From: Favolaschia claudopus
Lineage: Eukaryota > Basidiomycota > Agaricomycetes > Agaricales > Mycenaceae
Direction of reading: 5' to 3'
DNA: 64,000 bases
Assembly: GCA_037176885.1 (NCBI GenBank)
Contig: JAWWNJ010000080.1
Location: 620,001-684,000, forward strand
A program made the translations under genes and the position numbers. Position 1 is the stretch's first letter. Each line of letters starts with the position of its first letter. The notes beneath the pieces were generated by a model that was given only the letters and a program-made list of their open reading frames with translations, was not told the origin of the DNA and did not search any database. This document shows positions 53,151 through 63,235 of this stretch, in pieces.

Positions 53151-53189
53151 CTAGCAGTGAGCCCATGCTTCGCCATGGGATTCCGCTCT
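53151..53189 (-). mobile_element. Helitron-type 3' terminus (minus orientation)
   Basis: Minus-strand reading gives CCCATGGCGAAGCATGGG, CTCACTG, CTAG, then T. The stem differs from the 35-kb copy at both members of one base pair (G-C to A-T), a compensatory change. The body extends to the right; its 5' end was not identified. Confidence 0.6.
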
Positions 53190-53462
53190 TCTGCCCCAGG
53201 TGCCAGCGCCGATCGTCGCCGACCTTCGGTCGACTCCTCGCGGCCCCGTGTGCGAGCTCACTCCATCTCAAATGGCTTGGTTTCCTACATACATATAGTG
53301 AATACAACGCAAAAATCTCATCAGCCGTTTACAATGTTGAAATGCCTGAGGAAATTTGTTGCCATCCAAGCATAAATGCCTCGCCGAACCTCATCCTCAT
53401 ACCGAAGCATCCTACTTCGGTAACTTTCACTGCATTCAGAGCCTTTCTAGCCAACAGACACA

Positions 53463-54290
53463 TAGCCGAGAATAGCCGAGGACGTACGGCTAGCCGACGT
53501 AGCCGACGCCGGCTACCGCTGGCTAACCCAGTTAGCCGCACCAAGCCGGACCAAGCCAATAGATACCTTCGAAGCTATAAAGGGGTTGGCAAGAGCTAAG
53601 TATATATGAATTCTAACGCACCAAAAAACCGACGGCTGAGAGCAGGGAAAGAGGGGAATACCTTATGACAGCAAAAAAGAGACTACGGGACCGCAGGTCC
53701 CGTGATAATTCACGTGAACAATCAGGTGACTTCTCACACGCTTTCCCCGGCGCCGCGCGCCGGCGAGTGCAGCAAGCGGCAGTGCGGCGCCGCGGGCACG
53801 GAATCCAGCAAAAAAAATCGCAAAAAAAATTAAACCGGGGTTTGGGGCGGAGCCCCGACAAGCTGTGCACCAGCCGTAGGGAGGGACGCGAGCGCAGCGA
53901 GCCGGCCCTGCCGAAGGCGGGGTGCTTAAGCTTGTGACAGCAAGAACAAGACAAAGGCAGGCTTTTTTTAGATATCGTGAGAAACACCGGTTCCATTTAC
54001 CTCCATTACCGCGTTTGCGGAGGTCGAGGTTGCCTGAGGCTTTCGATAGTGTCCAGTAGGTGCTGAGGGAAAGTTTACAGCCTGGGCTGGAAGCAGGTAT
54101 GAGCCGGCAGAGAAGGGCGGCAACTCAGCCATCACGGCGCTGGCTTACGGATAGTCCGCTCAGCCAAAGCTGGCCGACGGCCTATCCACACCTGCTGGCG
54201 CTTTGGCTATATGTCCGCGGCTGGGTGACCTGGCCGAAGACAGCCGCAGCATAGCCTCAGTTAGCCGAAGCTGCCACGATGCAGCCAAAC
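53463..54290. repeat. Region with TAGCCG-rich ends
   Basis: AGCCGA/TAGCCG-type hexamers cluster at 53463-53560 and 54165-54290. The centre holds a diverged module B segment (53740-53800, GCGCCGGCGAGTGCAGCAAG) and a GGGGTTTGGGGCGGAGCCCC hairpin at 53839. Possibly a DNA element with subterminal repeats; its limits are unknown. Confidence 0.35.
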
Positions 54291-55221
54291 CGAGCTTTTG
54301 GCGTTGCTAGAGGGGTCCTGAATGCAGTGTTTCCCGATATCGGTCATTGCGGCGAGGCTGATTGACATTGTATTCGTGGTCGAGGGCTTGATTTAAGGAC
54401 TGAGTCGGATCTGTGACGAACAAAACAGTAAGCTAGACAATACAGCTCCAATTGGGTGGACGCGTACCGCATTCAGGAGATAACTTTAACCTTTGTTCCC
54501 CTTGTTCAACTTTCCGCCTTAGCGTTTGCGCTCGAGACCTATGACAACCTTTATATCCCTCGATGTCCAATAGATCCTCAATTTCACCAGCGAGCTCTCG
54601 TTGCCGACGTGCTCGTTGAGCCAATGATCGTGGCAAGTTTACAGGTCTTACAATGCCTGACTGTGCCCCTCAGATCAGTGTGAAGTCCTCAGATCGCAAG
54701 TCTCGCGTACCAAACGACCATCGTTCTCTTTTTCCTTTGCTTCTCTCTTCCTTCGTCTCTTTTGGCCCGCCGAACGCCGTTCAGACTCGGACTAAGGAAA
54801 AATTACTTTTGAACGGGTCCGGCACGACATCTTGCTGAATTGCTGACCTGATTCCGACTCTTCCCTGAAACAGGATTCGCTCTGATCTCCACAGGTGCAC
54901 CACTGACTGCACTCAGCTCGCCGAGATTCCCCTCGCGCTCCATTGTTCTGCTAAGCAAAAAGGGCTCCGGCTGAGTCATAGAGGGCGTCTTGGGCAGCAG
55001 TGGGCGAAGACGACTCGTTGTGGCGGGCATGGTTGAGCATCGAGTGAATCGACATCGTGCAGAGAGACGGGTGGAGCACGCGGGCACGAACTCAACATCT
55101 CGACAAAATGACGCACCAGTGGGGCGGTTCACGGCATTTTGTTAGCGGTCAGCCAATACAAATGTCCCTTTCGTTTGTCTTGTCTTGTCCCACCCAGACA
55201 CAAAGTCTTTGGTCCTTATAT

Positions 55222-55272
55222 AGATGCCGTTCCCTGCCAAAAAAGGAACCGTGATGTGATGCTTGGCACTGT
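55222..55272. mobile_element. 51-bp right-end remnant of the CAGTGCCAAGC MITE
   Basis: Matches the last 50 bp of the copy at 58415-58985 (GATGCCGTTCCCTGCC..AAGGAACCGTGATGTGATGC, then TTGGCACTG and TA). The rest of the element is missing. Confidence 0.8.
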
Positions 55273-55404
55273 AGTACCTCGACTCAGGCTACTATAACTC
55301 CTGGACCCACTCTTCCCCATCGTCCTGTCGCTGCTTTCACGGGTTTGCCTCGGCCAGCAACTGCTTCTGTTCAACAAGCGCGTCAGTCTTCGATTAAACG
55401 CAAC

Positions 55405-56214
55405 TTGCACGGATCTGGCGCCGGTTCCTCCAGAGCTTCTGCCGCCGGTTCCTCCTACCTCTTCCAATAAGCAGCGCAAATCTGGCCCGCCCCGCTCGTT
55501 CACTGATACCCCGGCTTCCATCCCCGCGTTGAATGACTTTGCTGCTGTGACTGCTGTGACTGCCGCGACCTGTCACCTCGGCAACCATCTGGTGTGGTAT
55601 TTTTTACCCAAAGTAGTGCGTGTTTATTATATCAGCGTTTGAACTATCAACTGATCCAGATATACTGTGCTCTCCAGCTCGACAACTCGGACTTCAACGA
55701 TACTCTTGATCTTTCTCCGCGTTATTTCTGGAAGAGCGCGGAGGAGATCGAGAACGTTCAAACCGCTCTCCAAACTGCCGGCTTGGTTTTCAATGTCGAC
55801 GTTTCGACGACCGGTCCGATCTTCGAGGCTATCGAGCTCGGATTCCGGGATCATTGTGCTACCAACAACATCGATTACGTTGCTCCAACCCTCGTTGCTG
55901 CTATTCCGAGTCCCAACACGATGTCTTACGTCCTACCTGGTCCGCGTGGGCGGTGAGTGAATTCCTCTTGCACCTTGTGTTTACAACCTATGTATTTATG
56001 ACTGCTCGCCTAAAGTGCCAACGGTCGAACCTGGGTTGAAGATCTCAAGTCACTCACCCGTTTCACATTCACCTTGCAGTCTCTCCGGAGCGCCCCATAC
56101 AGTCATACTGAAGCCCCTCGTCTCCGCAATCTGTTTGCACCGATCGACTGCTTATTTGGGCCCACCAGTCGGCTCCCTAACTATGTGCTTCCTCACCGCT
56201 GCTTTGAGATTTAG
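55405..56214 (+). CDS. Intron-containing gene, 3' part, unknown family
   Basis: Three exons fit together: about 55405-55591 (Pro-rich, LLPPVPPTSSNKQRKSGPPR, then SFTDTPASIPALNDFAAV), 55660-55952 (LQLDNSDFNDTLDLSPRYFW, SAEEIENVQTALQTAGLVFN, NIDYVAPTLVAAIPS) and 56016-56214 (TWVEDLKSLTRFTFTLQSLR, stop TAG). The introns, 68 and 63 nt, have GTGTGG..CCAG and GTGAGT..AAAG borders, and all phases match. The start was not determined and the product is not recognised; a retroelement-related or multi-copy gene is possible. Confidence 0.5.
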
Positions 56215-56228
56215 AAGGAACATGGGGT

Positions 56229-56340
56229 GGGTTTATGGGCAAAATTTTCATTTCAGAGAAAACGGAGTAACCCTAACCTAGGGTTGGAAAAGCGCGAAAT
56301 TTTTGCGGAAATTTTCAGAATTGTGTGTACCAAACTTGTG
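56229..56340 (+). repeat. Diverged ~110-bp repeat, partner of 17636-17745
   Basis: Begins right after the stop of the gene ending at 56214. Contains the CCTAACCTAGGGTTGG palindrome. Confidence 0.5.
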
Positions 56341-57661
56341 ATTTTTGCGGTGAAAGTTGGTAAAGAAGCACTAGATTGCTCTCCAATCGCCATAGATTCT
56401 CCTTAAATTGTGAATCATTTAGTTCAACATCATGGTTGGCTTCTTGTCGTGCGCTTGGGCTATTTGATGCGTTGATGGGATCACAGACCCACCGGTTGAC
56501 CACCGGCCCGTACCAAAAGCGCGAGGAAAAAATATTTTTTCAACTTTTCAAACTTATGAACCGGGGGATCTTTATTAATCAGGAAAAACCCAAATGCTAT
56601 GTGGTACAACACCCCCCTACCAGGTTTCTACGGCGGTCTCCAGAGTGCCACATAGATCCCATAAATCTAGCTGAATCAAATCTAGCTGAATCTACTGCTA
56701 TAACTTGGCTATAACCCTCCTCCTCCTCACTGCACTCAATCACTCTCTACAATCTTCGTCAAGATAGAACCGGTACGGTGCATCGGAGACCACGAGCAAG
56801 GTGCTGGGAAAGTGTACCAGAAGCTGGCCGAGATAGTTTAACTAGTCGCTCGAAGAGGGCTTGTGGTGGACCCGTCGCTGGTTTACACCGGTGTCTGAGC
56901 GTGCGCCACGGCAGTGTTCATGAAAAAGAAAAAAGGTGTATTACGGAGCCCGTAACAGGAGAAATGCAATCACAAAGGGCTATGGATACAAAGAAAGCAT
57001 AAACGAGAGCTAAAAATTGCCCAGAATCCGTTCAAACGGTTTGGAAATAGATTTTATCGGAGTTTGCCCGCCCGTTTCCAAAATTCTATGATGTCACGCA
57101 TAACGCTGAGGCCGTTTCAACCCCCCTTCGCCTCCCCCAGTCTGACATTACGGCACGCTTTCCCACCACGTGTCAGGCCTTACGTTTGTCAGTCTGACCG
57201 CGTCTTAGACGCGGTTTTCAAGTTTAAATGGTGTGTCGCATCGACTCAAGGCACTTGAAAAGCATGTTCCTATTGTGGAGCAACAATTTGGTCCACACCT
57301 TCACACTGAAAGACATTTCTATCCAAAAAAGGAAATTTTCGGTACTTTCATCGAATGTTTTGGCATTCGAGGAGACTGAGTTATTCCAAATGAAGCCCTG
57401 GGGTATTCCTTGAGATCAGGATGATATATTGGAATGGTTATAATGAATGCTCACTTTGCTTCTCAAGAAGAGCTCGATAAACTTACTTCAAATAGTGTCT
57501 GTCGTAGTTTTGATGATGCGCTGATCTGTAGGATTATTCAGAAGAAGAAAAGGTGTCAAACACCTCCTATTGAGGTCAGGAAACAACGGACTCGCCGGGG
57601 AAAAGTACGGTGTACCAAAAAGAAAAATTAAACAGTTCAGGGTGTGAGAAAAATAAAAGTG

Positions 57662-57750
57662 TCAATGTACCGTCGGGTTCGAACCCGTGGCTTGGGCACA
57701 CCACCCAAATTGAGGGGAAGATACCACATACCGCTCGACGAGAGTGACCA
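57662..57750 (-). repeat. tRNA-like sequence with A and B boxes
   Basis: The minus strand carries CGGGTTCGAACCCG (57673-57688), a perfect T-arm/B box, and CTCGTCGAGCGGTA (57729-57742) as a D-arm/A box. Acceptor-stem pairing could not be found, so a tRNA pseudogene or SINE head is more likely than a functional tRNA. Confidence 0.4.
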
Positions 57751-58140
57751 CAGCAAAGGAACGAATTGGCAGCATACGTCCACTGCTAGGTCTCCCGCCC
57801 ATTACTACATTTGGTAAGTATTTCCCTATTTGGCAATGTCAGACTGGGGGAGGCGTGGGCGAGTCGGCCGTTTCTGGTTTCCATGCGTAGCATTTCCAGT
57901 CACGCTCGAGGGTCTGTTTCACCCATACAAAGTGCTACAGTATCCCTCTAGGGGGTTTACTCTACTCCATACAAATACGGTTGCCCCACGTGATTTCACC
58001 TTTTTGAGAAGATGCAGTCCGTTTGACCTGTATTTGAGAGAAAATAAAAAATCTGGCCCAACAGTTTTGTGCAAATACATCCTTAGGTCTTACCAATCAA
58101 ATTATGGCTACGCACAGCAAGAACTGGAGGACTATGGTGC

Positions 58141-58366
58141 ACATCGCATAAACACCACCAAACAGGAACGATATTTATCGCACCACATCAGAGCCTTCCC
58201 ACGCCTGATCCTCTGGCCAAAACACTCCGATTAGATAGTAGACTAAACCCTCTAGAGGGATTTCTCATCCGCTCAAAACTCACAATAAATATATTTTCAC
58301 GGCATGGATTTGAGACATCACTGATACAATCAGTCAATCACTCACGTGTGCTTACGACACATATCC
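58141..58366 (+). repeat. Dispersed 224-bp repeat, copy 2
   Basis: Partner of 6368-6591. It ends directly where the readable LINE ORF1 sequence begins (58367), so it either inserted into or truncated the LINE. Confidence 0.75.
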
Positions 58367-60132
58367 TCTGTCACAGCTCCAGGCTGCCGGGAAGAAACCA
58401 ACGCAGGCGGCATACAGTGCCAAGCGCCACTTCTCCAACACTGCTTTTTCGGGCGGAGAAAATTTTTGTAATTTATTTGGGATTTTATGAGGAAGGAAAC
58501 CGACCAAAAGAATGCGTTTGGCGTTGAGAACTCACTTTTTCCCACGGTGTTTCACTTTTTTCGGGTCTGAAAAAAGTAAAATCATCATTTTGGCTCTGAT
58601 TTTGGATGGATTGAGGCCAGATGTGTTCAGTTGTCATGCAGAAACCAAGAAAAAGTGGTAGCCGAGTCTGTACTGACTTACCTGGATGATCCGCCCAAGG
58701 CTGGCACGGCAAAGTCCGAGAAGCACGTGATCTTAACCCTAACCGATATTGGCAATTTGATGATGGCATCAACCATCATTAGGGTTTGTTTCACTTTTTC
58801 GGAGGTGAAAACACAAAAACTTGTTCAATTGCCTTGCAAAGCACAAGATGGGTTGCTACACATCCATATAGATGTTCTACACTGTTTCGAAGTCGAATGG
58901 TGATGACGGCATAATGTAGTATCGAGTTTAACTTTTGATGCCGTTCCCTGCCAAAAAAGGAACCGTGATGTGATGCTTGGCACTGTACAAGGACTTGTTC
59001 ACCCTCTTGAGCTCGCTGCGCGCCACGCTGGACGACAAAGATGTTCTCACCTCATCCCTGGAAGCATTCAAAATCGACTTAGTGGCCCAACTTCGCGGCA
59101 CACTCGTCCAGTCTCAACCGGCGTCCTACTCGGCAGCATCAGCCACTCCGACGCGTCTCCCCTCCCCGCCATCACCCACCGTGTCCGCTCCCCCTGTTAC
59201 GAAACGCAATGAACTCATCGTCGCGCTGGATAGGAAGGAGGAGATCCTCTCGCTCCCAGTTGCCGAGATCAAGGAGAAAGTCGCAACCGCCCTTGTCGCC
59301 TCTGGGGTTCCAAGGCTGCAGGAGGTGGAGCTGAAGGGGGTCAAAGTCCTCAGCCGTGGACGGCTACTTGTAGCCACACACGAGGAAAGGGCCGCGACCC
59401 GCCTGAAGCAGACTGCGTCCTACTGGACGCCCAAATTCTCCAAAGACTCGCACCTGGTGGTACCGAGCTTCCGGCTAGTGGTCAACAGTGTACCGCGCAC
59501 TTTCAAGCCGGAGAGCGCGCACGCGGCGCAGGAGATCTATGCCCACAACCGTGCTGCTATCACGGACCCATCAGTAATCACCGAGCTCCGCTGGCTGAAT
59601 CCCAAGGCCCTCCGCGACCCGAATAAGACCTCCTCGTCCCTCCTTCTAACCCTGTCAGACATCGTATCCGCTGACAGATGTATTGCCCAGACCCTCGCAG
59701 TTGAATCCTCCCTTTGTCCGACACACCGTTACGAAGACGCTCCCCACACAATGCTTCAACTGTCAAGGCTACGGCCACACTCAGCACCAATGCAAGCAAC
59801 CCTCCCCCACATGCGCTCGCTGTTCGCTCTCTCACCGCTTCAATGCCTGCCCGTGTACGACATCTAAGACCAAATGTGCATCGGGTAAACGCTGCGACCA
59901 CTTCTCCCCTCGCTGCGCCGCTTGCAAAGGCACACACACGGCGTTTTTCCGAGACTGCCCGGTCCGTCTACGCGAACGCGATGCCCAGCGTGCCCGTCTT
60001 GCTGGTACGATCTTCTTTGACCCCTCCTTTGATCCGTTTGACCCAGCAAACCGCGACTTCTCAACGGACACCCTTAACCATCCACTCTCCCCAGTACCCC
60101 GCGTTGCTTCCCTCCCTCCCCGCCCTCAATGA
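58367..60132 (+). pseudogene. Non-LTR retrotransposon ORF1, MITE insertion and one frameshift
   Basis: PLSQLQAAGKKPTQAA (58367-58412) continues as YKDLFTLLSSLRATLDDKD after the MITE 58415-58985 is removed with one TA. The next 240 residues are open (RNA-binding type ORF1). Near 59700 the frame shifts, after which QCFNCQGYGHTQHQC, CARCSLSHRFNAC and CAACKGTHTAFFRDC form three zinc knuckles. The stop TGA (60130-60132) overlaps the ATG of ORF2. The true start is lost at the left. Different family from the ORF1 at 35.7 kb. Confidence 0.85.
58415..58985. mobile_element. TA MITE CAGTGCCAAGC, copy 2 (571 bp)
   Basis: TA borders (58413-58414, 58986-58987). Reverse-orientation homologue of 43018-43599. 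Inserted in LINE ORF1 between codons for QAA and YKD. Confidence 0.9.
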
Positions 60133-61960
60133 ATAACACACCTACTACTTACGCCTCCCAAGCATTACGTATCATCTCACTAAACTGCCATAAATCCTAT
60201 AACGTCCTTATTTCCCTTCTTAATTCCTCTAACCCTTCCATTTACGATATAATTTGCATACAAGAACCTCCACCCGACCTTAATAAATATCCCTCCCTCT
60301 CACCGATCCATTGGGACCGCGTCCTTCCCACTCCCGCTGATCATCCCCCCGATACGTTACTATACATATCAAAAACCATACCGTCCGCTAATTACACTCA
60401 AAACACCGTTAATTCACCTAATATCACCTCTATTACTTTAATCTTAGCTACTCATACGATACATCTGTTGGGAATCGAGGAGCGAGAGGCGCACGTCAAG
60501 CACAAAGCAAGAAATCGTTTGCAATCGCAGTCCGGTTAGGGATTGGCGCGTTAGGGCAAACGGATGCCCAACGCTAACATTTGTTCGGCTTATATACTAA
60601 ATACACAAATTATTCTGGAATATTCTACCAGCTACATGTAAGTTCAACGGAAAACTAAAATGAGGTCAACAAATATCTGGAACCTTCTCCAGGTGTCCAG
60701 TTCTAACCCTATTATTCTCAACAACATCTATACTCAGTCTACAACAGAACCGATACAAACGACGGCATTTCTCCCCTTGACTCCCATCTCCTCACATTGT
60801 CCCCTCTCCCCGACAACCATTCCCTCGCAATCTTCGGCGACTTCAACAAGCACCACGCCCTCTGGACTGGACCGCTCCACCCGGACCGCACCGCGAGCTC
60901 CGACGCCTCTATGCTCATCGACGTGATGACAACCTACAGCCTGCGTCAATGCATCAAAGCAGGGACACCAACTTATCTCTCCCCTGTCCATCACACCACG
61001 TCGACCATCGACCTCGTTTTCGTCTCCGAAAATCCGCTCGGGCAGTTCTTAGATAAGTGTGAGGCACTTCCCGGACACGCTCGGACCACGCGCTCATCTC
61101 GTGCGCCTTCGCCATCCCACTCGAACACCGTGCACCGTGCCCGCGTCGCAACTTCCGTGGGACTGACTGGGATACCTTTCCTGACCTGCTTGCCGCGCAT
61201 CTGTTGGCTAACCCCCTCCCTCTCCTCCCCCTAGACTCGCCAGCGAAGATGGACACATATGTCGACGCGCTCACCCTGGCGATCTCGTCCGTACTCGAGA
61301 CTCACGTTCCGTTAACCCGTGTCTCCCCCTACGCACGCCGGTGGTGGACCGCGCGTCTCACGACGCTGCGCCACGCCTACACCAAGGTACACCGGAAGAT
61401 CACGAAAGGCGACCGTGCTGACTCGAGCTGGGCCACCATGCGGGCAGCAAAGAATCAATACCACTCCGCCATCCGCCGAGCTAAACGCACAAAGTGGCGG
61501 GAGTATATCGGTGAGCTTCCTCGTAGTGACATCTGCCAAGTACGCCCTGGACCCCAGCAACACCTCCTCCACCCCCCGCATTCCAGATCTCACAGCTCCA
61601 GACGGTAGTGTCGCATCCGCACCAGCAGACAAGGCACGGGTCCTCCATGAAAAATTCTTCCCCCCCAAGGCCGACATTCCCCCACCCGACGCTGACGAAA
61701 CTCTCCCCGATGCCCTCCCCTCGCCCACCTTCACCCTTGACCACATACACCGCGCTATCGCGAAGCTCGCGCCTTGGAAAGCCCCAGGACCATCGGGCAT
61801 CCCAAACGCAGCAATCGCAATCAAGGCAGCGAGCGCGATCCTCGCCCCAATTCTCCTCGACATTCTTCATGCTGGCTTGCGCTTCGGCCTGTCGTGGCGC
61901 ATCTTCCTCACCATCACGCTCCGCAAGCCCGGGAAAAGCGACTACACTGTTCCTGGCTAG
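60129..61960 (+). pseudogene. Non-LTR retrotransposon ORF2: endonuclease and start of reverse transcriptase
   Basis: ATG at 60129 overlaps the ORF1 stop (ATGA). The AP-like endonuclease is recognisable from ISLNCHKSYN and IICIQEPP to FGDFNKHHALWTG and STIDLVFVS. A solo LTR (60466-60723) splits it; excision with one TSD gives IHLYSVYN in frame. A base is lost near 61080 (before SDHALISCAF) and a second shift lies near 61510. The linker continues to KAPGPSGIPN, the first RT block, and the copy ends at LRKPGKSDYTVP where SINE-like sequence begins. The catalytic RT core is missing. Tad/I-like by layout. Confidence 0.85.
60466..60723. mobile_element. Solo LTR, 258 bp, inside the LINE endonuclease
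   Basis: Starts TGTTGGGAATCG and ends ATTCTCAACA (TGTTG/CAACA ends), with a perfect ACATC TSD (60461-60465, 60724-60728). Contains GGCTTATATACTAAATAC as a possible TATA region. Shares only the TGTTGG start with the solo LTR at 37740. Confidence 0.9.
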
Positions 61961-62353
61961 TGCTAGTCTCTCGTAGACAGACGCTCTAGTATCTTGTGTC
62001 TCGTACCTCGACAGATATAGAGTCTGTTACTTACCGCGGGGGTCCGACCGGAGTACGTTCTTCCTATACATGAAAAGAAGAAGTGCACAGCATTGGGTCC
62101 AGGAAAGGGAATTTTATCCCGTGACTTTCTGTCAAAGCCTGAGAATCCCCGCGGCGACGCGCGCCGGCGAGTGCAGCGAGCGGCAGTGCGGCGCCGTCGG
62201 CCTTGAAAGCAGCAAGTGAGTGCAGGTCAAAGCATTTGAAGGGTCCTGAGTGGCGAAGGCACGGGTTCCTGGCTAGTGCTAGTCTCTCGTAGACAGACGC
62301 TCTAGTATCTTGTGTCTCGTACCTCGACAGATATAGAGTCTGTTACTTACCGC
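61949..62353 (+). repeat. SINE-like dimer: A-B-A modules
   Basis: Module A (TGGCTAGTGCTAGTCTCTCG..TTACCGCG, about 85 bp) occurs at 61954-62038 and 62269-62353, each preceded by GTTCC, with module B (62060-62266) between. TGGCTAGTGC and GGGTCCGACCGG (62040) loosely resemble pol III A and B boxes. The same A-B order is found near 20 kb, and B alone, with a 7-bp TSD, at 36992. Confidence 0.55.
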
Positions 62354-62379
62354 GTGTACTAGACTAGGCCACTGCTGGG

Positions 62380-62735
62380 TAAAATTGCCCTATGTAAATT
62401 ACATCACGGGAATTTTACATGTAATTTACAGTGTAAAATACGTTATTTACATCCGGGGTCTCAAGGTCCGTGTAAAATAGCGTAAAATACTGAATTACTG
62501 AATGAGGCAGAAGCTCAAAAGCGCTCAAACGCGGCCGGAATCAGCGTTCAAGAGCAACTTTGAATCCAATTCCAGTGCATTTGTGACAGATCAATTGTTC
62601 GGCACCGATCGGCACACTTTTGACCATCGAAAACGAGATTTTTTTAGACCCTGGGGGCGCGGGAATTTTTGAATTTTACATTAGCGCTGTGCTGTAAACT
62701 CAATTGTTAATAACAATGCTATATAGCACATGTTA
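62380..62735. other. No gene; GTAAAAT/ATTTTAC-rich segment
   Basis: Repeated (G)TAAAAT(T) and ATTTTAC units around 62390-62480 and 62670-62690 may be subterminal repeats of a further element. Limits not found. Confidence 0.3.
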
Positions 62736-62738
62736 TTA

Positions 62739-63224
62739 CAGTCGGATAGCTCATAATGCATAAGGCCCGTGGACCCCCAAACCCTATGCATTATGAGCAA
62801 TATGCATTTCTGCATAATGTCACACTATGTGACATGCGTGACATTGTCACGAAAATCCTATATATGGTAGACATTGGTAGTCCGGCGAACACCGAATCAC
62901 TTGGAAGTTGCCGGGAGCCTGTCAAAATTAGCTGTAATAACCAGCAGATTCAGGAACTTGGGCTAGATTTTGGGGTAAAAATGACACAGCTGTGTATTCA
63001 GAGTGCGGAACATGTCTAAATTGGTCCTGAGAGCGGTAAAATTCACCAAATTGTACGATTTTTGCGATTTCAAAATGCATAAATGCACTCTTCACCCTAT
63101 GCAATAGGCATTATGAGGATAATGCATAAAATCCCAGCCTACCAAGTCGGTGGACACCAAAAGTCGATGCATAATGAGGTTTATGCATTTTGACCTCATT
63201 CATGCATTATGAGATATCCGACTG
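62739..63224. mobile_element. TA element CAGTCGGATA with ATGCATAATG repeats, 486 bp
   Basis: TA borders (62737-62738, 63225-63226). TIR CAGTCGGATA(G/T)CTCATAATG..CAT with one mismatch. ATGCATTATG/CATAATGCAT units recur through both halves. Confidence 0.9.
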
Positions 63225-63235
63225 TACAGAGTTCT

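Noticed and set aside
53613..53996. 127-codon minus ORF near 53.8 kb
   Set aside because: Crosses a diverged SINE-like module and a GC-rich hairpin; composition is Arg/Ser/Cys-rich as expected for non-coding DNA.
57662..57750. Functional tRNA gene
   Set aside because: A and B boxes are plausible but no acceptor stem pairing was found.
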